From: Cyanodermella asteris
Taxonomy: Eukaryota; Ascomycota; Lecanoromycetes; Ostropales; Stictidaceae
Direction of reading: 5' to 3'
Assembly: GCA_900618795.1 (NCBI GenBank)
Contig: UYJD01000002.1
Location: 2,425,077 to 2,489,076, forward strand
DNA length: 64,000 nucleotides
How positions within the stretch are numbered: position 1 is the stretch's first letter; each line of letters begins with the position of its first letter. Under the pieces are notes generated by a model that saw only the letters and a list, made by a program, of their open reading frames with translations, was not told the DNA's origin and made no database searches. Made by a program: the position numbers and the translations under genes. This document shows, one piece after another, positions 11,852 through 22,641 of this stretch.

Positions 11852-12055
11852 ATGGCTGTCAACACTGCCGCCAACACCAAGGTGGCCCGCGACGTCCTCC
11901 GTCATATGATCAACCAGGCCACCACCATGCAACAGGACCCTGCCGCCCACATCGCCCTCTACCTCCGCTCGCTCGCCCATCGCATCGTCCGGATGCAACA
12001 TGCAAATAACCCCCTCCCAGCAACCCCTACTGACCAAGCTTCGCATCCTCTTTGA
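11852..12055 (+). CDS. Small codon-biased protein, 67 residues, unknown
   Basis: The ATG at 11852 follows a TATA box and CT-rich leader and opens MAVNTAANTKVARDVLRHMI. Codon choice is strongly C-ending (GTC, AAC, GCC, CGC, CTC, ATC, TAC), as in highly expressed fungal genes, through about codon 50. The last part (NNPLPATPTDQASHPL) is less biased. The frame ends at 12053-12055, inside the convergent GMC oxidoreductase gene, overlapping its last 29 bases. I do not recognise the protein and see no signal peptide or membrane helix. The tail may be the end of a truncated or rearranged gene, or an unseen intron could change the last residues. Confidence 0.5.
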   Translation: MAVNTAANTKVARDVLRHMINQATTMQQDPAAHIALYLRSLAHRIVRMQHANNPLPATPTDQASHPL

Positions 12056-13998
12056 TCAACTCCGCCGCCTTCTCCCCAATACCGTAAGCCGGCATCTGCG
12101 TATGCCCCATATTCAACGTCGGCATGATGCTGCAGTCCGCAACCCTCAACCCCTTGACCCCATGCACCCTCAACCTAGCATCGACGACCGTACCCGGGTC
12201 GGCGGCATCGCCCATCTTGCACGTCCCGCCGGGATGGTAGCACGTCGTCGCGTTATCCTTGACGTAGTCCGCCCACTGGCTCCGGTGCGTGTACGTGTGG
12301 TGCGTCAGCTCCGCCGGCCAGCTGCCCTTCAGAATGTCCTTGGTGCCCCGGCCTTTGGTCACGATCTCGTTGCCGAACGCGCACGCCTCGCTCAGCACCG
12401 TCAGGTCCAGCGCGTCGGCCAGGTAGTTGTGGTCGACGACCGGGTTCGCGTGCGGGTCGCTGCTCGCCAGCGTGACGGAGCCGCGGCTCCGAGGCGCGAA
12501 TAGCTCGGCGATGATGCTGAAGGTGTGTTTGAGTTCGACGGGGAAGTCGGTGAATTGTTTGGGCCCGCCGTAGCATTCTGTCGTGAAGAATTCGATGTTG
12601 GGCTGTGCGGGCGTAAGGCCCATGGGATCTTTACCTTCTTCTCGAGGAGCGGATGTCCAGGTCGGGTCGTCTTTTAGGCGTTCGTCGAGGCGCGCGTAGG
12701 CGAAGGCGCCGAAGGGGAATTGGGATAGGACGCCGCGGCGTTCTTCTTTCCATTGCCGGTAGCTTTCGGCGAGGTTGTTGTTGTGGTAGAGAAGGTGGTC
12801 GGTTGTGAGGCCGGCTTCCGATACTTCGTAATAGATGAAGACGATGAGGTGGTCTTGAAGGTTCTTGCCTACGCCAGGCAAGTGAACCTTGCTATCGATT
12901 CCGTGTTTGCTCAGTTCCTGTTTGTCACCGATACCAGAGCGCATCAGAATGGCTGGAGAGCAGTATGAGCCACCGCTAATCACGATTTCCTTTTTGGCCT
13001 TAATGGTCATCGCTTGGCCGTCTTTGTTGATGACTTGGACGGCAGTGGCTCGCAGATTGGATCCCGAGCCCTCGAGGACGACCTTGTCGACGAGTGTTTC
13101 CGGCAGAACATGCAAGTTGGAAGGCGTCTTTCGCACATAGTCGGCTCCAGTTGTGCGGGTTCCTTGGTATACTGTTCGCACCGAGTGGCCACAGCCATGG
13201 GATACCTCACCAGAAGCGAGCATGTCATGATGCATGGGAAGCCCTTGCGACACCATGGAATCTAGCATCAAGGTTGAGATCGGTGCCAAATCCATAGGCT
13301 CGGTATGGACAGGGCCGGAAGTACCATGAGCGCCATCTTTAGCTTCGAACCAAGGCTTGCCATGGAATGTCTCGGCCTGCGTGTATCAAGTCAGCACAGA
13401 ATTCTACATCCCAAGAACGCAGAGGAAAAGCAAAGAAGAGAGGATACAGGTGAACGAAAACACCGTCTGAGAATGTAAGCCGCAGCTATGAGGGCACAGA
13501 CTTACCTTTGACATGCATCTCCACATCTCATCACCAGTCCATCCCTCGACGCCCCATGAGTCCCAGTCTTGTCGAGTACCCCGAACCTGCAGTGTGCCAT
13601 TGCACCCGCTGCTTCCACCAACAAATTTGCCCCTGCTGACTTTCACCTGCCGATTGTTGGCACCAGCAGAGGGCTCGGTGGTTATATTCCAGTCGACCTC
13701 TGTATCAAAGTTCTTCGACCAGCTGCATCCAATCAGTCACCACACAGCCATTCTCCAGGCTGTAACTTACCCTCCGGTCATTTGGACATTCTCCATATCG
13801 GTGCTATCAGTCCCGGCCTCGATCATCAGAACCTGAACATTTGGATCCTCGGCCAGACGTGCAGCTACGGCAGGGCCTGCGGTACCTCCACTGCATACAG
13901 AATGAGCTGTGATTATCTTGTCCAGAATCTTGGGCTACTTACCCGCAGATGATGAAGTCGTAGCTCTCCGCAGCCTCATAATGCTTAATGAGAGGCAT
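12027..13998 (-). CDS. GMC-family FAD oxidoreductase
   Basis: A 580-residue protein from four exons (13943-13998, 13771-13890, 13506-13722, 12027-13376) with introns 13891-13942, 13723-13770 and 13377-13505. The FAD dinucleotide loop is DFIICGGGTAGPAVAARL at about residues 13-30, split by the first intron. GMC signature 1 is seen as GKFVGGSSGCNGTLQVRG and signature 2 as ISGGSYCSPAILMRSGIG. The C-terminal active-site region has YHPGGTCKMG and NMGHTQMPAYGIGEKAAELI, with the expected histidines. There is no signal peptide, so it is probably intracellular; substrates in this family (alcohols, choline, glucose, aryl alcohols) cannot be told from motifs. It overlaps the small gene at 11852 tail to tail by 29 bases. 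Confidence 0.93.
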
Positions 13999-14975
13999 AT
14001 TTAAGCACGGACTGTATTTTAAAGTAATAAGTCGAATAGTGCAGGGATCTTAGCTTGGTAAAAGAGATGATCACGACGGTTCATTCGAGGACAAGGATAT
14101 ATAAGGTACACAACAGTTGGCTCGTTCCAGAGAGATGATCCGATTCCGCCGTTCCGCGTCAACTGAACAGACACTTTCGATCTCATGGTATAGATGCGGG
14201 GCTACTGTTGAACGACATGTTGCGAAGGCCAATAGCGTCGGCCGCTCGGGATGTGCACAGGGAAATGCGGGGACTGCGGGTGGAGATCTAAGGGTCACAG
14301 AACAGAGTGTGCGGGGAACTCAGTCAAAATGTTGACAGTCTCATAATAGTCTCATATTAGTACACAAGAAAGAATGATCGAGTTGAAGTTTGATATTTGC
14401 CATGTTTGTGAAGTCTGGGTCAAGATTTCGAGCGGGTCTTCCAGATACATTTGGCCTTTAGGGTCTAGTTGAAAGGTATTTCAGTCAGTGAGAGATGACC
14501 AGTTTTTAAAAAACTCCTCAGTGCTTCTCCCGTGAGCCTGTACATACGTGTAGAGACCTTTGATCATGTCAGACCAAAGATGCCCTGTTCATGAAGGTCC
14601 TTGCGCAAGGAGCCATCTGCCCACTTTGAATCTCGCATGCGGAAGTCTCTCTGAGACTGGTGTCAGATAAGGTGCCAGTAAAGTCGTGTGCTTGCTTTGC
14701 GGGAGGCGATTCGTAGCATTGAAAAACGTATTTCGAGATACCGGCAGTCAATTGTCTTCGGTGAGACTTCTGTCGGTCAATCTTGAGCGAACAACGTTCT
14801 GGCCGAAAGTGGAAGTAAACACATCAGGCGATGATGTCACTTGTTTCCCCAAAACACCTCACAAGCACGTACATCTTGACCCTCAGATCACAACATTGCG
14901 ATCAACACCCTTGCCTTTCAGAGATAAGGACGATTCGCCCCACTGCCACTTTCTCCATGATATGCCACGATAAGC
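13999..14975. other. Divergent intergenic region
   Basis: This lies between the GMC gene and the membrane-protein gene. Open frames here are short and not protein-like. TATATAAG lies at about 14097-14104. I see no repeat or RNA gene. Confidence 0.4.
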
Positions 14976-16442
14976 ATGGCGCCGATTGAACCTTACGCGA
15001 ATTCCAACGCGCTCCCTTACGCCCTCTTTGGCGGATACCTCACGGTTACCACCAGCCTCATCTACATTGCCATCCGTACACTCAACAAGGCATACAAGGA
15101 CTTACCACCGTCAGCAGCTGTACGTAAAAGACGTGCTTCTCGGATCCATCATGTGGAGTTCTACTCTTTCCTCGCGCTCATTTCGCTCCTGAGCACAATC
15201 TACTTCAGCTCCCACACATTGGCCCTGAGCTACCGCGTCTGGGCCCACGAACGCGACACGGTACCTCTGCGCACCCTGGGAGAGAAGATCCTCAGCCTTT
15301 CTGACGCCCATGGTCTTCACTGGGGACGGTGGCTTCAGGAGACTGACCTTGTCGGAGAGTTCTTTGAGATTGCGGTGGAGAAGTCCCGTCGTCGTTGGTG
15401 GACGCAGCAACTGCTTACGGCTGCAACGCCATGGAGCATATTTGCGGTGATTGAAGGTCAGCGTCGACGCATTCCTCACATATGGGCTTTTATCGGACTG
15501 GCACCATTGGTATCCTTGTCCTTTGCACAAGCACTGTTCTTCCTTGCGATCCTCTGGACGCCGGTTCCGCTCAGCCAGCGCAAGAGACTTCGCCATGCGG
15601 TTAATACCAGGCATCCGGTATTTATTGGAGCAGTTCTCCTTAGCTTGGGCTGTCTTGCACTCGTGCCTTTCACCACTGGTACTACGACATTGGGCGTGGT
15701 TCTCACGTGGCTGTTTGTGGCGTATCTCTCACCACTGGCGGTCCCCATCATCACGACATACTTTGGATCAACCTCAAGCAAGCAAGCAGATACTCACAAT
15801 CACTCGCATCTGATCTACAGACTGGTGGCTGTGCTCGGACTGGTCATACACCTTGCCCATCTTGCTATAGCTTTGCTTGATGTCTCGGACCCCCGGTCAT
15901 ACTGGAATCGCCATTCCTCTGTCCTGCACTACGAGACCTCACCGCCCTCTTGGAAGCAAGCTCAGAGTCGGATTGCAAAAATACTCAACAGCACAACAGA
16001 TCATCCCACCGTTACGCGAGTGGCAGTGGATACAATCCTGTCCGCGATTGGCCTTTTTGCATGGACTTACCTCAGGGGTTTGCGAGTCAAGGAGATCTTG
16101 AGCAGCGTCTGGCTTTGGGGTGAGCTTCCGGACCATGCACTTCAAAGAATTGAAGAAAATCCTACAAAGACGGCATTGAAGCTGAAGGACAAAGTGAGGA
16201 AAGCTAGTGGCTCAAGCTCCACAGGAGGACGACGGCCGTCGCGCAGGCAATCGCGAGGAGCTGAGGACAACGACGATGCAAATGACAAGGACTATGTTCC
16301 AACGACCCATAATGAGGTTCTTGAGGGTGATGACAATCGGAAGGAGAGCACAGAGTCCGCTGCGCTAAGCTGGGGCTTGAGTGTGATCGGAGGCTTGTCT
16401 TATCTGACGGCCGGGGCGCTGGGTGCCGAGGTTGCTGCTTAG
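14976..16442 (+). CDS. Multi-spanning membrane protein, unknown function
   Basis: An intronless 488-residue protein starting MAPIEPYANSNALPYALFGG. I count about eight hydrophobic spans, near residues 13-33, 60-80, 168-195, 208-230, 232-255, 280-300, 348-365 and 465-485. Between the last two lies a polar, basic and acidic tail containing RRPSRRQSRGAEDNDD. A loop with RRRWWTQQLLTAATPWSIF follows the second span. I do not recognise a family; the pattern suits fungus-specific integral membrane proteins of unknown role. It has its own promoter and converges on the homogentisate dioxygenase gene with 269 bases between the stops. I have no evidence that it belongs to the catabolic cluster. Confidence 0.8.
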   Translation: MAPIEPYANSNALPYALFGGYLTVTTSLIYIAIRTLNKAYKDLPPSAAVRKRRASRIHHVEFYSFLALISLLSTIYFSSHTLALSYRVWAHERDTVPLRTLGEKILSLSDAHGLHWGRWLQETDLVGEFFEIAVEKSRRRWWTQQLLTAATPWSIFAVIEGQRRRIPHIWAFIGLAPLVSLSFAQALFFLAILWTPVPLSQRKRLRHAVNTRHPVFIGAVLLSLGCLALVPFTTGTTTLGVVLTWLFVAYLSPLAVPIITTYFGSTSSKQADTHNHSHLIYRLVAVLGLVIHLAHLAIALLDVSDPRSYWNRHSSVLHYETSPPSWKQAQSRIAKILNSTTDHPTVTRVAVDTILSAIGLFAWTYLRGLRVKEILSSVWLWGELPDHALQRIEENPTKTALKLKDKVRKASGSSSTGGRRPSRRQSRGAEDNDDANDKDYVPTTHNEVLEGDDNRKESTESAALSWGLSVIGGLSYLTAGALGAEVAA

Positions 16443-16711
16443 ACGTTGCCTTCAAATATCCAGGTTCCAGTTTTGACTCGCTGATGAGCTCACGCGTTAT
16501 GTTGCAATGATAAACGGAACGACAAGAGATGAACGAGATGGCTTTTCTAGAGCAAGTTGAGTGGTTTTGCCGATGCTGGTTGAATAATTGCTGGGGATTT
16601 GGGCCCGCAAGTTTAGTTAGGTAGAGGCATCAACGCAATAAGATATACATGTGTCAAATCGCTTATGCTTTGATTCCATTATCTAATCGAGGGCTTAAGA
16701 GACCTGCAAGC

Positions 16712-18200
16712 TCACGCAGATCCGTTCGTTGCCTCCACATCGTCCTTCGGTGGGCTGAAATGCGCCTCCAATGGCTCCCAACTATGAGCATTGTACTTCT
16801 CCTGCACCTTCTGACACTCCTTCAGTCCCCACTCGGTGACGCCAACCATCAAGCAGCTCTCAAACATGAAAGCCATGCTCGCCGCACCCTCCTTCCGTGG
16901 CTCAAGCTTGGCTTCGCTAGCCTTCTTGTGCGAAGCAGCATCTGGACCGTGTGCACTCATGACGTTGTGCAACGAAGCTCCCGCAGGTTGGAAACCGCCG
17001 CTACCTCCCGCCTTCGCATCGTAGTCACCACCGATCAGCCCCATGAACTCTGACATTGTGTTCCGGTGGTAGTATGGAGGTCTGAATGTATCCTCCTGCA
17101 CCAGCCATCGTGGCGGAAAGATGACAAAGTCTGCGATTGCAACACCGGGCGTATCACTGGGCGCGGAAAGGACGGTGAAGATGCTGGGATCTGGGTGGTC
17201 AAAGCTGATGCTGCCGATCGTGTTGAAACGTCCGAGGTCGTACTTGTACGGACAGTAATTGCCGTGCCATGCTACGACATCGAAGGGAGTGTGGGTCTGC
17301 TTCGCTTGGAATAGTTGGCCGTTGAACTTTGAGAGAAGCTTCCATTCTGAGGATGTATCGTGGATGTATGAGGCGACAGGCGCCTGAAAGTCGCGTGGGT
17401 TCGCAAGACCATTTGTCCCGATCGGTCCCAGTTCTGGAAGCTTGAAGTGTCCTTGGTACAATTCAAGTGCGTAGCCCCTGATCGGGCCGTCGATCAGATC
17501 AACTCGGTGTCGAACTCCTCTCGGAATCACGACAATTTCATTCGGTCGAACAAGCAACTGACCAAGTTCGGTCCGAATGTCCATCGCACCGTGTTGCAAC
17601 ACAAGCAGCAAGTCACCGTCCGCAGAGTAGAATGCCTCGTTCTCCGCCATCGACTTGCCAGCACTGAAAATGTACATGCCGAGGCCACTCTTCATCGAGG
17701 GATCACCGGCACCGGCAACCAGCTTCATCCCATGCACGTAGTCGACAGTCTCGTCGATGTCGAATGGGTCCCATCGCAGCTGATTCGGTATGTGGTGCCA
17801 TCTGGTGGTCCATGGTCTGAAGTCATAGCCTCCTGGCTCGACGAGCTCGAAGGATGAATGGGCGGCTGCGGGAAGGATTCGATAGAGCCAAGCTTGCTGA
17901 TTCTCGTGTCGGGGTGTGGTGAACGAGGTTCCTGAGAGTTTCTCTGCGTACAGGCCGTAGGCGGGCTTCTGCGGCGAGTTCTGACCCACAGGAAGCGCAC
18001 CTGGGATCGCTTCTGTTCTGAAGAGAATTAGCTGCGGATCGATGTAGGAATATTTGTGTATCATGCGGGGCTAATGGAAAGTCCTCTCTGAATGCGACAG
18101 GTTGGTAGTGGGCGAGGAAGGATCAAACTTACTCGTGGAAGGAACCGAAGCCGCTCTGGTACTGATACTTCTCCTTTATCTGGAAGTTGGTGACAGGCAT
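16712..18200 (-). CDS. hmgA: Homogentisate 1,2-dioxygenase
   Basis: This enzyme opens the ring of homogentisate with Fe(II) and O2 to give maleylacetoacetate, the central step of tyrosine and phenylacetate breakdown. Two exons (18133-18200 and 16712-18017; intron 18018-18132) give 457 residues, the usual family length. It starts [20 protein letters not shown], and splicing yields [18 protein letters not shown], a family hallmark. The iron ligands are visible as His and Glu in [13 protein letters not shown] and His in [11 protein letters not shown]. It is divergent from the CYP504 gene across about 820 bases, a layout that allows shared control. Confidence 0.97.
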
Positions 18201-19018
18201 GCTGGAAAATATTTCGTCAAGATGATCGTGTCTTCCGTGTCTGCTGTATTAGGAGCGGTTCAGTTCTGATAATGGTGAGAAGGTTTAGTGTCGCACGACG
18301 CTCATAAAGTTCCACCGAGCTGTTTGCATAACAGCAAGTGAAAAGCTGTGTTCATATCAGGATCTCTCATCGAGCCTTTGTAAGCTTGTATCTCACTCAT
18401 GCATTCGGGTTCCACACTGGCTCGTCGTGACGCACGCGTACGCCCAGTGGGTACTAGTAGGTAACCCGAATCCGTTGATTCCGCCTCATTCCGTCGTTCC
18501 GAGCGGGCCAGCCACGTCTCCACATTCACCGCTTCTCCAGTCTTAGTTCCCCGCATCATCAATTAAATTGTTGTGAACGAGCCACTTTAGAGCTCGCCTA
18601 CTCACGGCTGGCCATGGAAGGAATCATCCCGCGTCGACATGGCAGAGATACCTCGACTTCACCGCTGCAACGGCTGCAGCGGAAGTCGGAAGGCCTCCCT
18701 TCCCTGTCACGCATTGTACACAACGGGCAAACTTGCGTTCCGGAATGTGAGTCTCACGTATGATTTGCCGTTACTGGGTCAGCCATTCAAGACGCCGCGT
18801 TATTCGTCTCCTTCACCCAACGTGGGCCAAGAGTCTGGAAGCCGGCACAAATACATCAAGGTTTGTTCCCGCTTCCCGTCTCAGAAATTCGAGGATATAG
18901 TTTTCCATGTTCAGGCCTCTTCCTCAATCGTCTCCATCCCCAAGCCTCAGCTCATACCTGTGATTGTCCTCGAATCTCGCCTCTTCTCTGCGATCACCCT
19001 CCCAGTACTTGGCCCAGC
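18201..19018. promoter_or_regulatory. Shared divergent promoter of hmgA and the CYP504 gene
   Basis: This 818-base region separates the two divergent catabolic genes. One CGG-N6-CGG direct repeat (CGGCTGCAGCGG at about 18671-18682) is the kind of site Zn2Cys6 proteins bind, and a Zn2Cys6 gene lies in the cluster. Binding is inference only; such triplets also occur by chance. Confidence 0.45.
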
Positions 19019-20566
19019 ATGGAGGGCTATGTTACTTACGTGGCGTTCATCGTCATAGCTCTCATTCTGTTGAGGCTTCTCAATTCTACCGATGTTCCCA
19101 AGATCAAGAACTTGCCCGAGATCCCGGGTGTACCTCTCTTTGGAAATTTGTTGCAGATGGGGGAGGAACACGCAAAGAAGGCCGCAGAGTGGGCTAGAAC
19201 ATTTGGACCAGTCTTCCAAGTTCGTCTTGGAAACAAGAGAATAGTTTTTGCCAACGACTACGAGTCTGTTCGACATTTCTGGATCACGCATCAATCGGCA
19301 CTCATCTCTCGACCCGTCTTCCACACCTTCCACTCGGTCGTGTCATCATCTCAAGGCTTTACGATCGGAACCTCTCCATGGGACGACTCCTGCAAACGCC
19401 GCCGCAAGGCTGCTGCCACGGCGCTGAACCGGCCGGCAACACAATCTTACATGCCGATTATCGACCTTGAAGCGACTGCCAGTGTCAAAGAACTATTGGA
19501 CGACGGGAGAGGCGGCGTTGTTGATCTCGATCCGACCCTGTACTTTGCCCGCTTCGCTTTGAACACCTCCCTCACTCTGAACTATGGCTACCGCATCAAG
19601 GGCAACGTCAGTGACGAGCTTCTCAACGAGATCACTCACGTTGAACGCATCATTTCCAACATCCGCTCTACCAGCAACAATTGGGGTGATTACGTTCCAC
19701 TTCTCCGCTGGTTCGGCTCCGCAAATGCTGAGGCGGTCGAGTACCGTAATCGCCGCGACAAGTACATGGCTTTCCTTCTCCAGGGTCTTCGAGACCGCAT
19801 CGCCAACGGCACCGACAAGCCATGCATCACAGGCAACATTCTCAAGGATCCCGAAGCAAAGTTGAATGAAGCTGAAGTCAAGTCTCTATGTTTGACCATG
19901 GTCTCCGCAGGTCTCGATACCGTTCCGGGCAACATTGTCATGGGCCTCGCCTACTTGTCATCGCCACACGGACAGCACATTCAGCGCAAAGCCTTAGCCG
20001 CTATCGACGAAGTCTACCCTGACGGTGATGCATGGGAGAAATGCCTCGAGGAGGAGAAAGTTCCGTACATTACTGCTCTCGTCAAGGAGACCCTCCGCTA
20101 CTGGACTGTTATTCCGATTTGTCTTCCCCGCCAGAGCATCAAGGACATTCCATACAAGGATTCCATCATCCCGGCCGGCACCACTTTCTACATGAACGCC
20201 TGGGCCGCGGACTATGACGGAAAACATTACAAGAACCCCGAGAAGTTTGAGCCGGAGAGATTCCTGGGTGACAGCGAGACCGGCACTCCGCATTTTGGCT
20301 ACGGTGCAGGATCACGCATGTGCGCAGGCTCACATTTGGCGAATCGCGAGCTCTTCACCGCCTACATCAGACTGATAATTTCTTTCGAGATGGTCGAGTG
20401 CAAGGACTTGGCGGACAGACCGATTCTAGATCCCTTGGAGTGCAGCGCGACCAAGACGGCGTTGACTACTGATCCCAAGCCATTCAAGATGGGTTTCAAG
20501 CCGAGGGATCCGGAGAAGTTGAGAAAGTGGATTGCGGCAAGCGAGGAGAGAACGATTTCTTACTAG
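19019..20566 (+). CDS. Cytochrome P450, CYP504 type (phenylacetate-family hydroxylase)
   Basis: An intronless 515-residue microsomal P450 with an N-terminal anchor (VAFIVIALILLRLL). The start is placed at the ATG at 19019 (MEGYVTYVAF); the frame extends upstream without protein character. The Pro-rich hinge LPEIPGVPLFGNLL, I-helix MVSAGLDTVPGN, K-helix KETLRYW and heme loop FGYGAGSRMCAGSHL with the cysteine ligand are all present. The sequence resembles CYP504, the family of Aspergillus PhacA (phenylacetate 2-hydroxylase) and PhacB (3-hydroxyphenylacetate 6-hydroxylase). Its position beside hmgA and fahA favours a PhacB-like role making homogentisate; I cannot separate the two subfamilies from motifs. 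Confidence 0.9.
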   Translation: MEGYVTYVAFIVIALILLRLLNSTDVPKIKNLPEIPGVPLFGNLLQMGEEHAKKAAEWARTFGPVFQVRLGNKRIVFANDYESVRHFWITHQSALISRPVFHTFHSVVSSSQGFTIGTSPWDDSCKRRRKAAATALNRPATQSYMPIIDLEATASVKELLDDGRGGVVDLDPTLYFARFALNTSLTLNYGYRIKGNVSDELLNEITHVERIISNIRSTSNNWGDYVPLLRWFGSANAEAVEYRNRRDKYMAFLLQGLRDRIANGTDKPCITGNILKDPEAKLNEAEVKSLCLTMVSAGLDTVPGNIVMGLAYLSSPHGQHIQRKALAAIDEVYPDGDAWEKCLEEEKVPYITALVKETLRYWTVIPICLPRQSIKDIPYKDSIIPAGTTFYMNAWAADYDGKHYKNPEKFEPERFLGDSETGTPHFGYGAGSRMCAGSHLANRELFTAYIRLIISFEMVECKDLADRPILDPLECSATKTALTTDPKPFKMGFKPRDPEKLRKWIAASEERTISY

Positions 20567-21036
20567 GAGCGATCGGAGAGTGAGATTACATGACGGTCAC
20601 GAGAGTGTCGGACGGCGGACATGTCTGGATAGACGCGCCAGTCACTCATGTATGATAACGACGATCATGAATTTACTAGTCACAACTCAATTGATAGACG
20701 AGAATACCCACACAGAAGGTCGGCGGCAGACAACTGCCTCAAGTAGCCCACGTTTGCCGAACATCCTAACGCGTTCGTAGAACATAGATAACTAGGAGCC
20801 TCTCGAATAATCAGAGATGATTGATTCAAACCGGCGTGATTGCTTTTCGGATCCTCGGAACAATGAGAGCTTCTACGAAGTCTTGCTGCGTGAAGGGCCC
20901 CTCTACGTAAAAGCCCGTCTCCTCCATAAATTGCCGTAGTCGTTCATCACTCCTTCCTCAGTACAACCTCTAGACAAGATCACCATCCACCTTCCGATCA
21001 ATTTTTTCTCAAAAACCCCCCTCATTCAAATCAAAG
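20567..21036. other. Intergenic, promoter of fahA
   Basis: This 470-base region lies between two same-strand genes, with a CT- and CA-rich leader from about 20935 to the ATG. I see nothing else. Confidence 0.4.
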
Positions 21037-22398
21037 ATGACGACTTCCTGGATCGATATCCCCGCCGACAGCGACTTCTCCCTCGACAACCTCCCCTTCG
21101 GCATAATCAGCACCGCCAACGCCCCCAACGGCCGACACATCGCCATCGCAATCGGCACGCACGTCTTGGACCTGCACCAATTCACCCTCTTCTACGCCGG
21201 CTTCCGAGACGAACCCGCACTATCCGAGCACGTCCACGTCTTCGAGCAACCCACCCTCAACGCATTCGCAGCCGTCGGACGAGCATTCCACCGCCGAGTC
21301 CGGGCATATCTACGAGACGTGCTAAGTACGGACGGCTCACGCCCGCATTTGCTTCAGAAGAACAGGGATGCGCAGCGCCACTGTCTGTTCGGAGCCGAGG
21401 ACGTGACCAGTCACCTGCCGATGCAGATTGGGGACTATACGGATTTCTACGCCGGACTGAACCACGCGTACAACGTGGGAGTCCTGTTCAGGGGGGTGGA
21501 TAATGCGCTGCAGCCGAACTATCGGCACTTGCCCGTCGGCTACCACGGCCGTGCCTCGTCCGTCGTCGTGAGTGGGACGCCCATTCGGCGGCCCTGGGGC
21601 CAGGTCCTCGATCCGGCGACGAAACAACCTAAGTTCCGGCCGTGCGCGAAGCTGGATGTGGAGCTCGAGCTCGGCGCGTTCGTGTGCGGGGAGAACAAGC
21701 TGGGTGAGCCGGTTCCCATTGCCGAAGCGGCGGAGTATCTGTTCGGGGTGGTGTTGATGAACGATTGGTCGGCGAGGGACATTCAGGCTTGGGAATACGT
21801 GCCCCTGGGCCCGTTCAATTCGAAGAATCTGGGAACGACGATTTCGCCCTGGGTGGTGCTTGCGGATGCCTTGGAGCCGTTTCGATGCAAGGGGATCGAG
21901 AACAATGTTGAGCCGATGCCGTATTTGAAGGAAGGTCGTCCGGATACGGCGTATGATATCGCGCTTGAGGTTGAGTTGACCAGTAAGCACCGCGAGATCC
22001 CCACATTTCTGGCGAGGGAAATACTGACGCATCACTCTGCAGCCAAGGCCTCAAACCGACACTTGCTCACGAAGACGTCTACCTCGAATTTGCTCTTCTC
22101 GTTCCCTCAGATGATAGCCCATCATTCCATCACAGGCTGCCCATTGCGGACGGGCGATCTGTTGGGTTCAGGAACAATCAGTGGCACGGAGCCGGGAACG
22201 CAGGGTGCATTGCTCGAGCAGACCGAAGGAGGCAAGAAGCCTGTTAAGCTTGATGGCAGCGATGAAACGAGAAGCTTCCTTGAGGACGGAGACGTCGTCA
22301 CTATTCGAGGACGGTGTGAAAAGGCAGGAATTGGGCGGGTCGGCTTCGGCGAGTGCAGTGGACTGATTCAGCCGGCCATGGACAATATTTGGACGTAG
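21037..22398 (+). CDS. fahA: Fumarylacetoacetase
   Basis: This enzyme hydrolyses 4-fumarylacetoacetate to fumarate and acetoacetate, the last step of the homogentisate pathway. Two exons (21037-21982 and 22043-22398) with a 60-base intron give 433 residues; the intron is a multiple of three and has no stop. An unspliced message would therefore add 20 residues. Family motifs are clear: TDFYAGLNHAYNVGVLFRG, the LPVGYHGRASSVVVSG loop, metal-binding Glu residues in DVELELGAFVCG, and VLMNDWSARDIQAWEYVPLG with the metal-binding Asp. The C-terminal SGLIQPAMD end is also typical. Removing the intron brings the two halves closer to the family pattern, so I prefer the spliced form. Confidence 0.96.
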   Translation: MTTSWIDIPADSDFSLDNLPFGIISTANAPNGRHIAIAIGTHVLDLHQFTLFYAGFRDEPALSEHVHVFEQPTLNAFAAVGRAFHRRVRAYLRDVLSTDGSRPHLLQKNRDAQRHCLFGAEDVTSHLPMQIGDYTDFYAGLNHAYNVGVLFRGVDNALQPNYRHLPVGYHGRASSVVVSGTPIRRPWGQVLDPATKQPKFRPCAKLDVELELGAFVCGENKLGEPVPIAEAAEYLFGVVLMNDWSARDIQAWEYVPLGPFNSKNLGTTISPWVVLADALEPFRCKGIENNVEPMPYLKEGRPDTAYDIALEVELTSKHREIPTFLAREILTHHSAAKASNRHLLTKTSTSNLLFSFPQMIAHHSITGCPLRTGDLLGSGTISGTEPGTQGALLEQTEGGKKPVKLDGSDETRSFLEDGDVVTIRGRCEKAGIGRVGFGECSGLIQPAMDNIWT

Positions 22399-22641
22399 GT
22401 CTGATGGATTGACGAGGAACATGGAACCTACTTAGCCTGCTCCGAATATTTCTTTCATCTAGACTTCTAGAACACTGCTTCAGGCGGCGGGGCACGTCTC
22501 AAGTAGGCTAATCTCAAGCCGTTGGTTCAATCAAAAGTCATCATACAGTTGATCGTCTGACGTGCGACGTGCTATCGTATCCTCAGCGGAAGTGTGATTG
22601 AGTTCGAGACTAGAGGCGGCCGAACTTTAGACGACCTGCAT

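Noticed and set aside
18639-19058. 139-codon frame overlapping the P450 start, possible long uORF
   Set aside because: It probably lies largely upstream of the transcription start, and its translation has no protein character past the first residues. Kept out for lack of evidence that it is in the mRNA.
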